From: Wenyingzhuangia gilva
GTDB lineage: Bacteria > Bacteroidota > Bacteroidia > Flavobacteriales > Flavobacteriaceae
DNA length: 64,000 bases
Direction: 5' to 3'
Assembly (NCBI RefSeq): GCF_030519655.1
Contig: NZ_JAUMIT010000006.1
Coordinates: 124,001-188,000 of the forward strand
Shown here: positions 19,960 to 28,106 of the stretch, in pieces
Layout: each line of letters starts with the position of its first letter
Numbering within the stretch: the first letter of the stretch is position 1
The notes under the pieces: model-generated
What the model was told of the DNA's origin: nothing
Seen by the model: the letters and a program-made list of their open reading frames with translations, nothing else
Databases searched by the model: none
Made by a program: the position numbers and the translations under genes

Positions 19960-20817
19960 TTAAAGGTTTAAATGTTTTGCAAAAAACTTTTCTAATGCTG
20001 GTTCTGTAACCTCAAGCAGTTCTGCATAAGCAACCCCATGTCCACCTTCGCACTCAAGATACTCAATATTAGCTCCCTTTTTTTTCATTTTAGTTACAAA
20101 ATCTCTAGTTAATTCTGGACGAACAATTCTATCTTTAGTTCCCTGAATAAGAAATAACGGAGGGTGATTTGCACCAATATATCCTATTGGCCACCATTCT
20201 TTTTTTGCCATTGGCATATCTCTACCCAATTCTGTTGGAGGAGAACCCGCTCCTGCCACATTTACAATACTAGAGTACTCATTCCACCCACCATCACCTT
20301 CTAAACCTGCTGATTTTGGAACCATCGCTAACATTAATGCAAGATGTGCTCCTGCTGAATGTCCGTAAGCTCCTATTTTTTCAGGATCTACATTTAACTC
20401 TTTGGCATGTGCTCTTAACCAACGTACAGCACATTTCACATCTTCAATACATGCAGGAAATGGAGCTTCACCTGTTAAACGATATTCAACATTAATAGTA
20501 ACATATCCTTTTAGCGCATAATCAATCATCATTTTTTGATAGACATCTACGTTTTTTGAACCTCCTGCCCATCCTCCTCCATGAATTATGACTAAGGCTG
20601 GTCTAGCTTTTTTTGATTTATTAGCAGGCTTTGCCAAATCAAGCTTCCATGAATTACTATTTCCTTCTCTATAAGTAATATCTTTGGTTATTGTTATTGA
20701 TTTATATTCATTAAAAAGAACTGTATTACTTATATTTCTTTTTTCTTGAGCATAACATATCATATTGGCAATTATCGATACTAAAAACAGAACTTCTCTT
20801 GTAAATTTATTTTTCAT
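19960..20817 (-). CDS. Exported alpha/beta-hydrolase, BD-FAE / acetylesterase-like
   Basis: 285 aa with signal peptide (FLVSIIANMICYAQ). It shows the hormone-sensitive-lipase-like oxyanion motif IHGGGWAGGS, the nucleophile elbow GAYGHSAGAHLALM, the Asp-bearing IQGTKDRIV and the His in CEGGHGVAY. This arrangement is typical of bifunctional acetyl/feruloyl esterases found in gut and marine Bacteroidota. Its ATG overlaps the stop codon of the preceding hydrolase gene (ATGA at 20814-20817), which suggests translational coupling. Likely action is removal of acetyl or hydroxycinnamoyl groups from oligosaccharides in the periplasm. Confidence 0.82.
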   Translation of the reverse strand: MKNKFTREVLFLVSIIANMICYAQEKRNISNTVLFNEYKSITITKDITYREGNSNSWKLDLAKPANKSKKARPALVIIHGGGWAGGSKNVDVYQKMMIDYALKGYVTINVEYRLTGEAPFPACIEDVKCAVRWLRAHAKELNVDPEKIGAYGHSAGAHLALMLAMVPKSAGLEGDGGWNEYSSIVNVAGAGSPPTELGRDMPMAKKEWWPIGYIGANHPPLFLIQGTKDRIVRPELTRDFVTKMKKKGANIEYLECEGGHGVAYAELLEVTEPALEKFFAKHLNL

Positions 20818-21770
20818 ATTGTATTTAAAAACTCTTTTATTTCCTTAACGGTTCGTTTCAATTCATCATGATGTAAATTATGCCTAGCATCATCAACATG
20901 AACAAGTTTTACCCTTTTCATACCTGCAATAGACTCTTGGTTTATTTTACGCTTTTCAGCAGAGGTATCTGCTTTTAATATTAATGACTTTACTGGAATT
21001 TTTGCTAACGCTCCTTCAGTTCTCATACTACCACTCATAGCTGTCCACGCAGCATTGGTATATGGGCCATGATATTGTTTTTTTGAAAGTGCCCAATATA
21101 AAACATCTCTTTTACTCCATTTAGGATTCTCTCTTGATCCTTTAGTTACCAAGTCTTCAAAACTATAATTGTTTTGTTTAACTAAAGACTCTGGACTCCC
21201 CATCATCCTAAAAGAAAGAGGATCTGGCTTAGACTTTTTCTGTTCGTTACGTTTGGGTGGGGTATTTCTTCTTTGTGGTCTTTCTGCTGATGTTTTTCTC
21301 GGTAAACCTGGATCTAACATGATAATGGTTTTAGCTAAATCTGGGTATTCCGCTCCTACACGCATTACTGTTGCAGCTCCCATTGAGTGACCCACAAGAA
21401 TTGGCTTTACAAAATTCATTACTTTCACAAAATCAACGACATCATTAATTAAAGTATCTTCATCGTCCGAAGGAGTGAATGGATCTGACAAACCATGACC
21501 ACGTGTATCCAACATGTAGATATTATATGAATCTTGTAGTTTTAAACTAACATCCGTCCAACAAACTCCATTATCTGTTACTCCATGAACCATCACCATT
21601 ACTGGTTTTTCGGGTGCAGGAACAGCATGGTAAAAATGAATACGAACTCCATTGCTATACACATAACCATCAGACCAACCTTTTGGGAGGTCAGGAAGCT
21701 TTAGTGCGTAGGTAGTTAATGGAAGAAAAAACATTAAAACAGCTAATTTTAAATACTTAAATCTCATCAT
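20814..21770 (-). CDS. Exported alpha/beta-hydrolase
   Basis: 318 aa with signal peptide (LAVLMFFLPLTTYA). Alpha/beta-hydrolase fold 1: VMVMVHGVTDNG (oxyanion region), DTRGHGLSDPF, nucleophile elbow VGHSMGAATV, and a C-terminal His in DARHNLHHD. The lid region (about 175-215) is long and very basic (RPQRRNTPPKRNEQKKSKP), which is unusual for an esterase lid. Four-base overlap with the downstream hydrolase gene. A candidate promoter is present just upstream (TAAGTTTG on the minus strand), so this may begin a second transcript of the block. Substrate unknown. Confidence 0.78.
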   Translation of the reverse strand: MMRFKYLKLAVLMFFLPLTTYALKLPDLPKGWSDGYVYSNGVRIHFYHAVPAPEKPVMVMVHGVTDNGVCWTDVSLKLQDSYNIYMLDTRGHGLSDPFTPSDDEDTLINDVVDFVKVMNFVKPILVGHSMGAATVMRVGAEYPDLAKTIIMLDPGLPRKTSAERPQRRNTPPKRNEQKKSKPDPLSFRMMGSPESLVKQNNYSFEDLVTKGSRENPKWSKRDVLYWALSKKQYHGPYTNAAWTAMSGSMRTEGALAKIPVKSLILKADTSAEKRKINQESIAGMKRVKLVHVDDARHNLHHDELKRTVKEIKEFLNTI

Positions 21771-21827
21771 TATAATTTTTAATCATCTAACGTTTATAAT
21801 TTATTTTTTTATTGGAAGAGCTAACAT

Positions 21828-21835
21828 CAAACTTA
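21828..21835 (-). promoter_or_regulatory. Candidate -7 promoter box (TAAGTTTG)
   Basis: Read on the minus strand this is TA-AG-TTTG, a perfect match to the Bacteroidota -7 consensus TAnnTTTG, 57 bp ahead of the ATG at 21770. No clear -33 TTG is seen at the usual spacing, so support is partial. It lies in the 273-bp gap 21771-22043, the widest gap in the left block, which otherwise shows no gene. Confidence 0.35.
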
Positions 21836-22043
21836 AATAGAATTTATTTTTTTTAAAGTACATTTCAGACAAAAAGAAAGACGAATAAGCTTTTAATAAG
21901 TATCAAGGCCTTAATATGTAAGCCTTTGGATATTGTTTTATGAACCAAGTAACATTAAAAAAACTTTTTAAAGTTATTTCTTGGATCTTAATTTTCAATG
22001 AAAACTCTTTTAAGCTTTAGTACTTCCCAAGTACCATTAATTA

Positions 22044-23201
22044 TTATTTAAATATTTTTTGAGAAAAACTTTTAAGATCATGCCTCCATACATACATGGT
22101 ATGTCCTCCTTCCATTACAGACAAATCAGAATGAACTCCATGCTTTGTAAAAAGGTTCCTTGTAGGTGATGTGTTTACCGTTGCACCATCTTTGCTTCCT
22201 CCACTCGTAAATATAAAATACTTTAAAGTTGATTTTAATGTTGGGGCAGCTGCTCTGATAAGCTGATCATACTTTTTATATTCCTCTTGTTGACTAGTCC
22301 ACCAACCAGAACTCATTACATTTACATAACTAAATTTATCTGGATATGTAACCATGGTTTCTAAAACCTCTAAACCTCCCATTGATAAACCAGCTAATGC
22401 ACGATGATTAGCATTTTTGTAAACTTTAAAATTTGATTCAATATATGGGATGATATTTTTTACTAAATCTTTGGCAAACAGATTTGTTGGTATACCTCCA
22501 TCAGGCATTACTACAATCATTGGAGCAATTTTTCCTTCCACATATAAATTGTCTAAAATCCATCCTGCTTTTCCCTGACCTGGCCAATTGGTATCGTTGT
22601 CTCCACCTCCGTGAATTAAATATAAAACAGGAAGCCTTTTTTTACTAAAAAAATACTCTGGAGGTGTCCATATAAACATCCTTCTAGTTGTTTTTGTCAC
22701 ATTTGAGTCATAATAAGCAATAGACATAAGCCCGTGAGGAACTTCTTTTTTTTGCCAGAAAAGAGATTTTCCTTTTGGTACCAAATCAACCATCGGACGA
22801 AAATCAGCAATCATAGGGTTTTTAGGGTCATTTACTTTGTAGCCATCTACATTAAAATAATAACGATAAGCACTTGGAGAAATATTGGTATCCGTAGTCA
22901 TTACCCAAACTCCATTTTCCTTTTTTTCTGTCTTTTTTGCACTAATATCTCCAGCTAACTTTACCTCTTTTGCATTAGGAGCGTAAAAAAGAAAAGTAGC
23001 ACTGCCATCATTATTCATTTGAAAAGATATCAAATTATCATTGGGTGTTTTTGAATGATTGTTGGAATTTTGAGCATTTAATTTTTTGTTTAAACTACAT
23101 ATCAAAAATGTAATCAAGAAAAAGTGTAATTTATTTAAATTTGTTAAGATGCTTATAGGGTATGCCCATAATTTTTTTGATAACAGCGTATTTAGTAACA
23201 T
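22044..23201 (-). CDS. CE1-type (feruloyl/acetyl) esterase with N-terminal Ig-like (E-set/CBM48) domain
   Basis: 385 aa. The E-set domain (about 57-150; FLFYAPNAKEVKLAGD) precedes an esterase-D/CE1 catalytic domain with YLIHGGGDNDTNW, the nucleophile Ser273 in LAGLSMGGLE, and His in MEGGHTMYVW. This two-domain layout is that of Bacteroidota feruloyl/acetylxylan esterases. The N-terminus is odd: about 24 residues precede the hydrophobic core (LHFFLITFLICSL) and the probable cleavage site is after LNAQ. No other ATG lies nearby, so either a long n-region is used or the true start is a non-ATG codon. It is the first gene of the minus-strand esterase/GH block. Confidence 0.87.
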   Translation of the reverse strand: MLLNTLLSKKLWAYPISILTNLNKLHFFLITFLICSLNKKLNAQNSNNHSKTPNDNLISFQMNNDGSATFLFYAPNAKEVKLAGDISAKKTEKKENGVWVMTTDTNISPSAYRYYFNVDGYKVNDPKNPMIADFRPMVDLVPKGKSLFWQKKEVPHGLMSIAYYDSNVTKTTRRMFIWTPPEYFFSKKRLPVLYLIHGGGDNDTNWPGQGKAGWILDNLYVEGKIAPMIVVMPDGGIPTNLFAKDLVKNIIPYIESNFKVYKNANHRALAGLSMGGLEVLETMVTYPDKFSYVNVMSSGWWTSQQEEYKKYDQLIRAAAPTLKSTLKYFIFTSGGSKDGATVNTSPTRNLFTKHGVHSDLSVMEGGHTMYVWRHDLKSFSQKIFK

Positions 23202-23226
23202 GAATTTCTGAATAATTAAAACAAAT

Positions 23227-23234
23227 CAAATATA
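23227..23234 (-). promoter_or_regulatory. Candidate -7 promoter box (TATATTTG) for the esterase/GH operon
   Basis: On the minus strand the sequence reads TATATTTG, matching TAnnTTTG, 25 bp ahead of the CE1 esterase start at 23201. No TTG is visible at 17-23 bp further upstream, so this would be a weak or activator-dependent promoter. That would agree with control by a hybrid two-component regulator. Confidence 0.4.
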
Positions 23235-23500
23235 TCCAGTAGTTGTAATTTTATAAGGTACAGATAAGACATAAACAGAAAGAAATTATCTTTCTATCTT
23301 CACTATTTGAAGAAAAATTAAATTATGTAAGGTTTTTTCATAAAAGTATTAAAACATCCTTTTGCTACACCAAGGAGTTATACTTTCATTTAAGTAATAA
23401 ATATCATCAGCAAAGAGATAAGATTAAATTTAAAATATAATTGATCTTTTCTGGTATGCCTATGATTAATTGAGTGTGATAACTATATGTTATTCCTTTT

Positions 23501-23518
23501 GTTGTTGTTGTTGTTGTT
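23501..23518. repeat. (GTT)6 microsatellite
   Basis: Six perfect GTT units just downstream of the coaD stop codon. It is non-coding, lies between two convergent functional zones on the same strand, and could vary in length between strains. Confidence 0.85.
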
Positions 23519-23544
23519 AAAGAAAGTAATCTAAAGTAAAATAG

Positions 23545-24006
23545 TTATCTACTTCCGTCAATTACTGCTTGAGGAGCAAATTTGGATAAATCTCCGTTGT
23601 GTTTTAAAAGATCTCTTACAATACTAGAGCTGATAAAAGAAGTATCTGCACTGGTTAATAAGAAAACAGTATCTATACCTGATAATTTTCTGTTGGTAAT
23701 GGCAATGGCTTTCTCAAATTCAAAATCGGCAGGATTACGCAAACCTCTTAAAATAAAATCAGCATTAATTTCTTTACAAAACTCAGTGGTTAAACCTGTA
23801 TAGGTTTCTACGGTTAAGTTAGGCATGTGACTAAAGGTCTTTTTAATAAACGAAACTCTTTCGTTTAAAGAGAATCTATATTTTTTGGTGTCGTTGATCC
23901 CAATGGCAATCACCAATTCATCAAACAAAGGCAAGGCACGATTGATGACATCAACATGACCTAAAGTAATAGGATCAAAAGAACCAGGAAATACAGCTTT
24001 TTTCAT
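23545..24006 (-). CDS. coaD: Phosphopantetheine adenylyltransferase
   Basis: 153 aa, standard length. It transfers AMP from ATP to 4'-phosphopantetheine, the penultimate step of coenzyme A synthesis, in the cytoplasm. Signatures: N-terminal FPGSFDPITLGHVDVINRA (nucleotidyltransferase T/HxGH motif), the LRGLRNPADFEFE segment and the C-terminal ISSSIVRDLLKHNGDLSKFAP. It is 11 bp downstream of ddl and co-directional with it. The coaD-ddl-PASTA-rluD neighbourhood is a common arrangement in Flavobacteriaceae. Confidence 0.97.
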   Translation of the reverse strand: MKKAVFPGSFDPITLGHVDVINRALPLFDELVIAIGINDTKKYRFSLNERVSFIKKTFSHMPNLTVETYTGLTTEFCKEINADFILRGLRNPADFEFEKAIAITNRKLSGIDTVFLLTSADTSFISSSIVRDLLKHNGDLSKFAPQAVIDGSR

Positions 24007-24017
24007 AATTCTTAAAG

Positions 24018-24998
24018 TTACTTATTTTTTATGGCCATTTCAATAGCATTGGTCAATAAGTCTGGTAAAGGGATTCCTGCAGCTTTTGCTTGTTGTGGCA
24101 ACAAACTTTCGGTGGTCATTCCTGGAACGGTATTCATTTCTAAAAAGTAAGGTGTGTCACCAATAAAAATAAATTCAGATCTAGAAAAACCTGACATGTT
24201 TAGAGCTTTGTAGGCTTTAATAGCTTCGGTATGTAAGTTTTGTAATTGAATGTCCGAAATTCTAGCAGGGGTGATTTCTTGCGATTTTCCTTCGTACTTG
24301 GCTTCGTAATCAAAAAAGTCATTTTCTGATACAATTTCAGTAGCGGGTAAAGCCATTACTTCATTTTGATAAGTAATCACTCCTATAGAAACTTCTGTAC
24401 CATCTAAAAAAGATTCAATTAAAATTTCATGATCTTCTTTAAAAGCTTTCTCAAAAGCCATTGAAAATTCTTCTATTTTATTGACTTTGGAAATTCCATA
24501 ACTAGAACCTGCATTGTTGGGTTTTACAAAACAAGGCAATCCTAATTCGTTTACAATTTTTTCTGGATTGATGTCATCACCTTTATCAAAATAAAGAGAT
24601 TTAGCGGTGTTGATTCCGTGCTTGCGCAACACACTTAAACAATCACGCTTGTTAAAAGTCAATGCCATTTGGTAAGCAGGAGCAGAGGAGTAAGGCAGAT
24701 CAATCATATCAAAATACCCTAATATTTTTCCATCCTCTCCTGGGGTTCCATGAATCACGTTAAAAATACAATCAAAATTGATCTTAGTTCCATCAATAAT
24801 GGCAGAAAAATCGTTTTTATCAATATTAAATTCTTGGTCTTTATCATTTAAAGCGACCCATTTTTCTTTGGTAATAACTACTCTGTAAGGATTGTATTTA
24901 TTTTTATCAATATGGTTGTAAACTACGTTACCACTAATCATAGAAATATTGTACTCGCTTGAGTAACCACCCATTATAACTGCAATGTTTTGCTTCAT
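24018..24998 (-). CDS. ddl: D-alanine--D-alanine ligase
   Basis: 326 aa. ATP-grasp enzyme that joins two D-alanines for peptidoglycan precursors in the cytoplasm. Motifs: IAVIMGGYSSEYNISMISG at the start, LPCFVKPNNAGSSYGISKV (ATP binding), ESFLDGTEVSIGV, and the metal-binding FLEMNTVPGMTTESLLPQQ near the end. The length is in the usual range. The gene is divergent from the PASTA gene, with an 89-bp shared promoter region. Confidence 0.97.
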   Translation of the reverse strand: MKQNIAVIMGGYSSEYNISMISGNVVYNHIDKNKYNPYRVVITKEKWVALNDKDQEFNIDKNDFSAIIDGTKINFDCIFNVIHGTPGEDGKILGYFDMIDLPYSSAPAYQMALTFNKRDCLSVLRKHGINTAKSLYFDKGDDINPEKIVNELGLPCFVKPNNAGSSYGISKVNKIEEFSMAFEKAFKEDHEILIESFLDGTEVSIGVITYQNEVMALPATEIVSENDFFDYEAKYEGKSQEITPARISDIQLQNLHTEAIKAYKALNMSGFSRSEFIFIGDTPYFLEMNTVPGMTTESLLPQQAKAAGIPLPDLLTNAIEMAIKNK

Positions 24999-25062
24999 GA
25001 AACTCCAAATTAGGATGGTAAAATTATTAAATATTAATTCAAAACCCTACATATAGGTTTTA

Positions 25063-25070
25063 TATCTTTG
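25063..25070 (+). promoter_or_regulatory. Candidate -7 promoter box (TATCTTTG) for the PASTA/rluD genes
   Basis: Perfect match to TAnnTTTG, 17 bp before the ATG at 25088 in the ddl/PASTA divergent gap. A -33 TTG is not evident (TTC at the expected distance). Likely drives the PASTA-rluD pair. Confidence 0.5.
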
Positions 25071-25087
25071 CCAAAAAACCTTTATAA

Positions 25088-25639
25088 ATGAATTTTATCA
25101 AGTTTCTAAAAAGCAAATCGTTTATTATCAGCCTTTGTATATCATTAATATTAGTTGTCCTTATTTTTTTAGGAGTCACTAAATTTCTTCACAGCTATAC
25201 CAATCAAGATCAAAAAATTGAAGTTCCAAATTTAATTGGGTTGACCGTTGATGAGGTAAAAGTAGTGTTGGATGACAGAAAGTTAGATTATGAATTGTTA
25301 GAAACAGGAAGTTACAATCCAAACATTCCTAAAGAAGCTGTGTTAGAGCAATTGCCAGTAGCAGGACAAATAGTAAAAGAAAAACGCAAGATATATATTA
25401 CCATTAATCCTGATGGATATGCAAATGCTCCTATTCCTCCTTTTTACGGTAGAACCAAAAAAGAAATTGAGCAGCTTATTATCAACAGTGGGTTTAAAGT
25501 AGGTCAATACGAGGAAATTGATGATATAGGAACGGTGGTGCGTAAATTAAAATTTAAAGGTCAAGAATTAAAGTCTGGAGATCAATTACCAAAAATGTCT
25601 GTGATAGATGTGATTATAGGTAACGGACAATTAAGATAA
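25088..25639 (+). CDS. PASTA domain membrane protein
   Basis: 183 aa. A short cytoplasmic start and one membrane helix (about 13-33, FIISLCISLILVVLIFLGV) are followed by two PASTA repeats (about 40-110 and 112-182) outside the inner membrane. PASTA modules bind muropeptides or beta-lactams in kinases and penicillin-binding proteins. Here the kinase domain is missing, as in other Flavobacteriaceae proteins at this position between ddl and rluD. The next gene starts 2 bp after the stop. A cell-wall-related role is inferred. Confidence 0.85.
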   Translation: MNFIKFLKSKSFIISLCISLILVVLIFLGVTKFLHSYTNQDQKIEVPNLIGLTVDEVKVVLDDRKLDYELLETGSYNPNIPKEAVLEQLPVAGQIVKEKRKIYITINPDGYANAPIPPFYGRTKKEIEQLIINSGFKVGQYEEIDDIGTVVRKLKFKGQELKSGDQLPKMSVIDVIIGNGQLR

Positions 25640-25641
25640 TT

Positions 25642-26667
25642 ATGGAAGAATTTGTACCAGAAGTGGACGGAGTAGAAGAAAACTATGAACATTATAGGTT
25701 TGTAGCAGAAGCAGGACAGGAACCTTTAAGGGTTGATAAGTTTTTAATGAATTTTGTGATGAATGTGACTCGTAACAAGGTTCAGCAAGCTGTTAAAGAT
25801 GGAAATGTGTTAGTGAATGATGAGGTGGTAAAAGCCAATTATAAAGTAAAACCAGGAGATGTAGTTACGGTTGTTTTTGAGTTTGCTCCTAGAGAAACAG
25901 AAATATTACCCGAAGACATTCCGTTGGATATTGTATATGAAGACGATGAGGTGATTGTGATTAACAAACCAGCTGGTTTGGTGGTGCATCCTGGACATGG
26001 AAATTATGACGGAACTATGGTGAATGCTTTGATGCATCATTTTAAAAATTTACCAGAAAATGAAGATGGTAGACCAGGTTTGGTTCATAGAATAGATAAA
26101 GATACTAGTGGATTGTTGGTGGTGGCTAAAACTGAACATGCTTTGGCACATTTGTCTAAACAATTTCACGATAAAACTTCAGAACGTTTGTATCATGCTT
26201 TGGTTTGGGGAAATATAAATGAAGACGAAGGAACTATTGAAGGACATATAGGACGTAACTTAAAAAACAGATTGCAACAAGATGTATTTCCTGATGGAGA
26301 TCAAGGAAAACCAGCGGTGACTCATTTTAAGGTGTTAGAGCGTTTTTCTTATGTTACATTAGTGGAGTGTAGATTAGAAACGGGTAGAACGCATCAAATT
26401 AGAGCACACTTTAAACATATTGGACATACTTTATTTAACGATGAACGTTATGGAGGAAATGCCGTGTTAAAAGGAACTACCTACACAAAGTACAAGCAAT
26501 TTGTAGACAATTGTTTTAAGTTGATTCCACGTCAGGCTTTACATGCCAAAACATTAGGGTTTGAACATCCAACCACAGGGAAAATGTTGCGTTTTGATTC
26601 TGAAATTCCAGAAGATATGCAGCAAGTTTTAGAAAAGTGGAGAGGGTATACGTTGACGAATAAGTAG
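25642..26667 (+). CDS. rluD: Ribosomal large subunit pseudouridine synthase, RluD type
   Basis: 341 aa. An N-terminal S4 RNA-binding domain (about 25-85; LRVDKFLMNF) is followed by a pseudouridine synthase catalytic domain with the RluA-family motif LVHRIDKDTSGLLVVAKT, whose Asp is the catalytic residue. LETGRTHQIRAHF and FEHPTTGKMLRFDSEIPEDM complete the pattern. It modifies uridines in 23S rRNA. It forms a two-gene operon with the PASTA gene. The C-terminus and length are normal. Confidence 0.95.
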   Translation: MEEFVPEVDGVEENYEHYRFVAEAGQEPLRVDKFLMNFVMNVTRNKVQQAVKDGNVLVNDEVVKANYKVKPGDVVTVVFEFAPRETEILPEDIPLDIVYEDDEVIVINKPAGLVVHPGHGNYDGTMVNALMHHFKNLPENEDGRPGLVHRIDKDTSGLLVVAKTEHALAHLSKQFHDKTSERLYHALVWGNINEDEGTIEGHIGRNLKNRLQQDVFPDGDQGKPAVTHFKVLERFSYVTLVECRLETGRTHQIRAHFKHIGHTLFNDERYGGNAVLKGTTYTKYKQFVDNCFKLIPRQALHAKTLGFEHPTTGKMLRFDSEIPEDMQQVLEKWRGYTLTNK

Positions 26668-26715
26668 ATATTAAGAGTTAAGAATTTAAGTAGTAGAGTA
26701 GTAAAGAAGATGTTA

Positions 26716-26756
26716 GAGAAGCCTGTACTGAGCTTTGCTGAAGTATAGTCGAGAAC
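26716..26756. repeat. Dispersed repeat fragment downstream of rluD
   Basis: The stretch GAAGCCTGTACTGAGC...CTTTGCTGAAGTATAGTCGAG is of the type scattered many times in Flavobacteriaceae genomes (CTGAGC...AGTCGA palindromic elements). It lies in the gap between rluD and the aminopeptidase. No second good copy is in this window, so the repeat status rests on recognition of the family. Confidence 0.5.
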
Positions 26757-26780
26757 CTAATATTGATAAAAACAAAAAAA

Positions 26781-27545
26781 ATGTCAATAACAAAAGAATC
26801 AGAATTAATTGGAATGAAAAAGATTAGTGAAGTTGTTGGTACTACACTAAAATTAATGAGAGAATATGCTAAAGTTGGTATGTCAACTAAAGAATTAGAT
26901 GAATATGGTGGTGAAATTTTAAAAAGTTATGGAGCCAAATCAGCTCCATATGAAACTTATGATTTTCCAGGATATGCTTGTATAAGTGTTAATGAGGAAG
27001 TTGCTCACGGAATTCCATCTGAAAATAAAATTCTTAAGGAAGGAGATTTGATAAATATTGATGTATCAGCAGAATTAAATGGATTTTGGTCTGACAATGG
27101 AGGTTCTTTTGTACTTGGAAAGGACATACATAATCATCAACCACTTGTAGATGCTTCAAAAAATATCTTGAAAAAAGCTATAACTAATATAAAGGGTGGA
27201 ATTAAAATAGCTGACATTGGACAAATAATTGAAACAGAAGCAAAAAAATCTGGATTTAAAGTAATTAAAAACTTGGCAGGTCACGGTGTTGGGAAAAGTT
27301 TACACGAAGAGCCTGAAAATATTCTAAATTATAGAGTTAAAACAAATCGAGAAAGATTTAGAAAAAACACTACAGTCGCAATTGAAACCTTTATTTCCAC
27401 AAAATCAACTATTGCATTAGAATTAAACGATGGTTGGACTTTAGTTGGTGACAAAGGAGGTTATGTGACACAGCATGAACAAACAATTTTAATAACGGAT
27501 CAAGAACCTTTGATTTTGACCGAATCAAATGAAATCTGGAATTAA
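26781..27545 (+). CDS. map: Type I methionine aminopeptidase (M24), accessory form
   Basis: 254 aa from the ATG at 26781; a TTG six codons earlier is open but less likely. It removes initiator methionine. The metal ligands are recognisable in order: Asp in INIDVSAE, Asp in FWSDNGG, His in LAGHGVGKSLHEEPE, Glu in VAIETFIS and Glu in TQHEQTILI. The SDNGGSF segment replaces the usual GDTSRTF, so this belongs to a divergent branch that many Bacteroidota carry in addition to the standard enzyme in the ribosomal protein cluster. It sits alone between rluD and a DinB-like gene. An essential housekeeping role is therefore not certain. Confidence 0.88.
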   Translation: MSITKESELIGMKKISEVVGTTLKLMREYAKVGMSTKELDEYGGEILKSYGAKSAPYETYDFPGYACISVNEEVAHGIPSENKILKEGDLINIDVSAELNGFWSDNGGSFVLGKDIHNHQPLVDASKNILKKAITNIKGGIKIADIGQIIETEAKKSGFKVIKNLAGHGVGKSLHEEPENILNYRVKTNRERFRKNTTVAIETFISTKSTIALELNDGWTLVGDKGGYVTQHEQTILITDQEPLILTESNEIWN

Positions 27546-27612
27546 AAAATAGAAATAACACAGGTACCCTAAGTTAATTATGATAACTTGGAAATAAGAA
27601 AAATGTGAAGCA

Positions 27613-28068
27613 ATGGAAGCTGTATTTAGTATTTGGAAAAGGAATAGAGCAATATACTTATCATATTTAAACAACTATTCTGTTGAACAGTTAAATAAAA
27701 TTCCAGAAGGTTTTAGTAACAATCTTATCTGGAACATAGCCCATGTTATTGTCTGTCAGCAAGTATTGGTTTATAAATTTTCTGGATTGGAGACTTATGT
27801 GTCAACTGAAATGATTAAAAGTTATGGACCTGGAACCAGACCTACTAAAGAAGTATCTGCAAAAGAAGTAGAAATGTTAAAAACGCTTTTGTTGACATTG
27901 ATAGATAAAACAATTTTGGATTATAAAGACGAGAAGTTTATCACTTATAAAAATTTAGAAACCAGTATGGGATTTCATATTAATTCAATACAAGGAGCGT
28001 TAGAATATAATAATTATCACGAAGGCTTACATCTTGGTTATATCATGAATATAAAAAGATTTGTGTAA
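27613..28068 (+). CDS. DinB family protein (putative metal-dependent four-helix hydrolase)
   Basis: 151 aa. All-helical DinB/YfiT-like protein: LSYLNNYSVEQLNKIPEGFSN, NLIWNIAHVIVCQQ with a His at the usual first metal position, and YHEGLHLGYI with the other His residues. DinB-like proteins include thiol transferases and hydrolases, but many are uncharacterised. It is located between map and yaaA on the same strand. No function can be stated beyond the family. Confidence 0.75.
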   Translation: MEAVFSIWKRNRAIYLSYLNNYSVEQLNKIPEGFSNNLIWNIAHVIVCQQVLVYKFSGLETYVSTEMIKSYGPGTRPTKEVSAKEVEMLKTLLLTLIDKTILDYKDEKFITYKNLETSMGFHINSIQGALEYNNYHEGLHLGYIMNIKRFV

Positions 28069-28106
28069 GTTCTTAAATTCGTTCATAATTAAAAAACTTA
28101 AGAAAC

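Larger units (their letters stand above)
23202..23544. other. Intergenic gap between the esterase block and coaD
   Basis: 343 bp without a gene. A run of six GTT units lies at 23501-23518. Near the CE1 gene there is a minus-strand -7 box. The gap marks the boundary between the accessory block and the conserved housekeeping genes. No RNA gene or inverted repeat was recognised. Confidence 0.6.
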
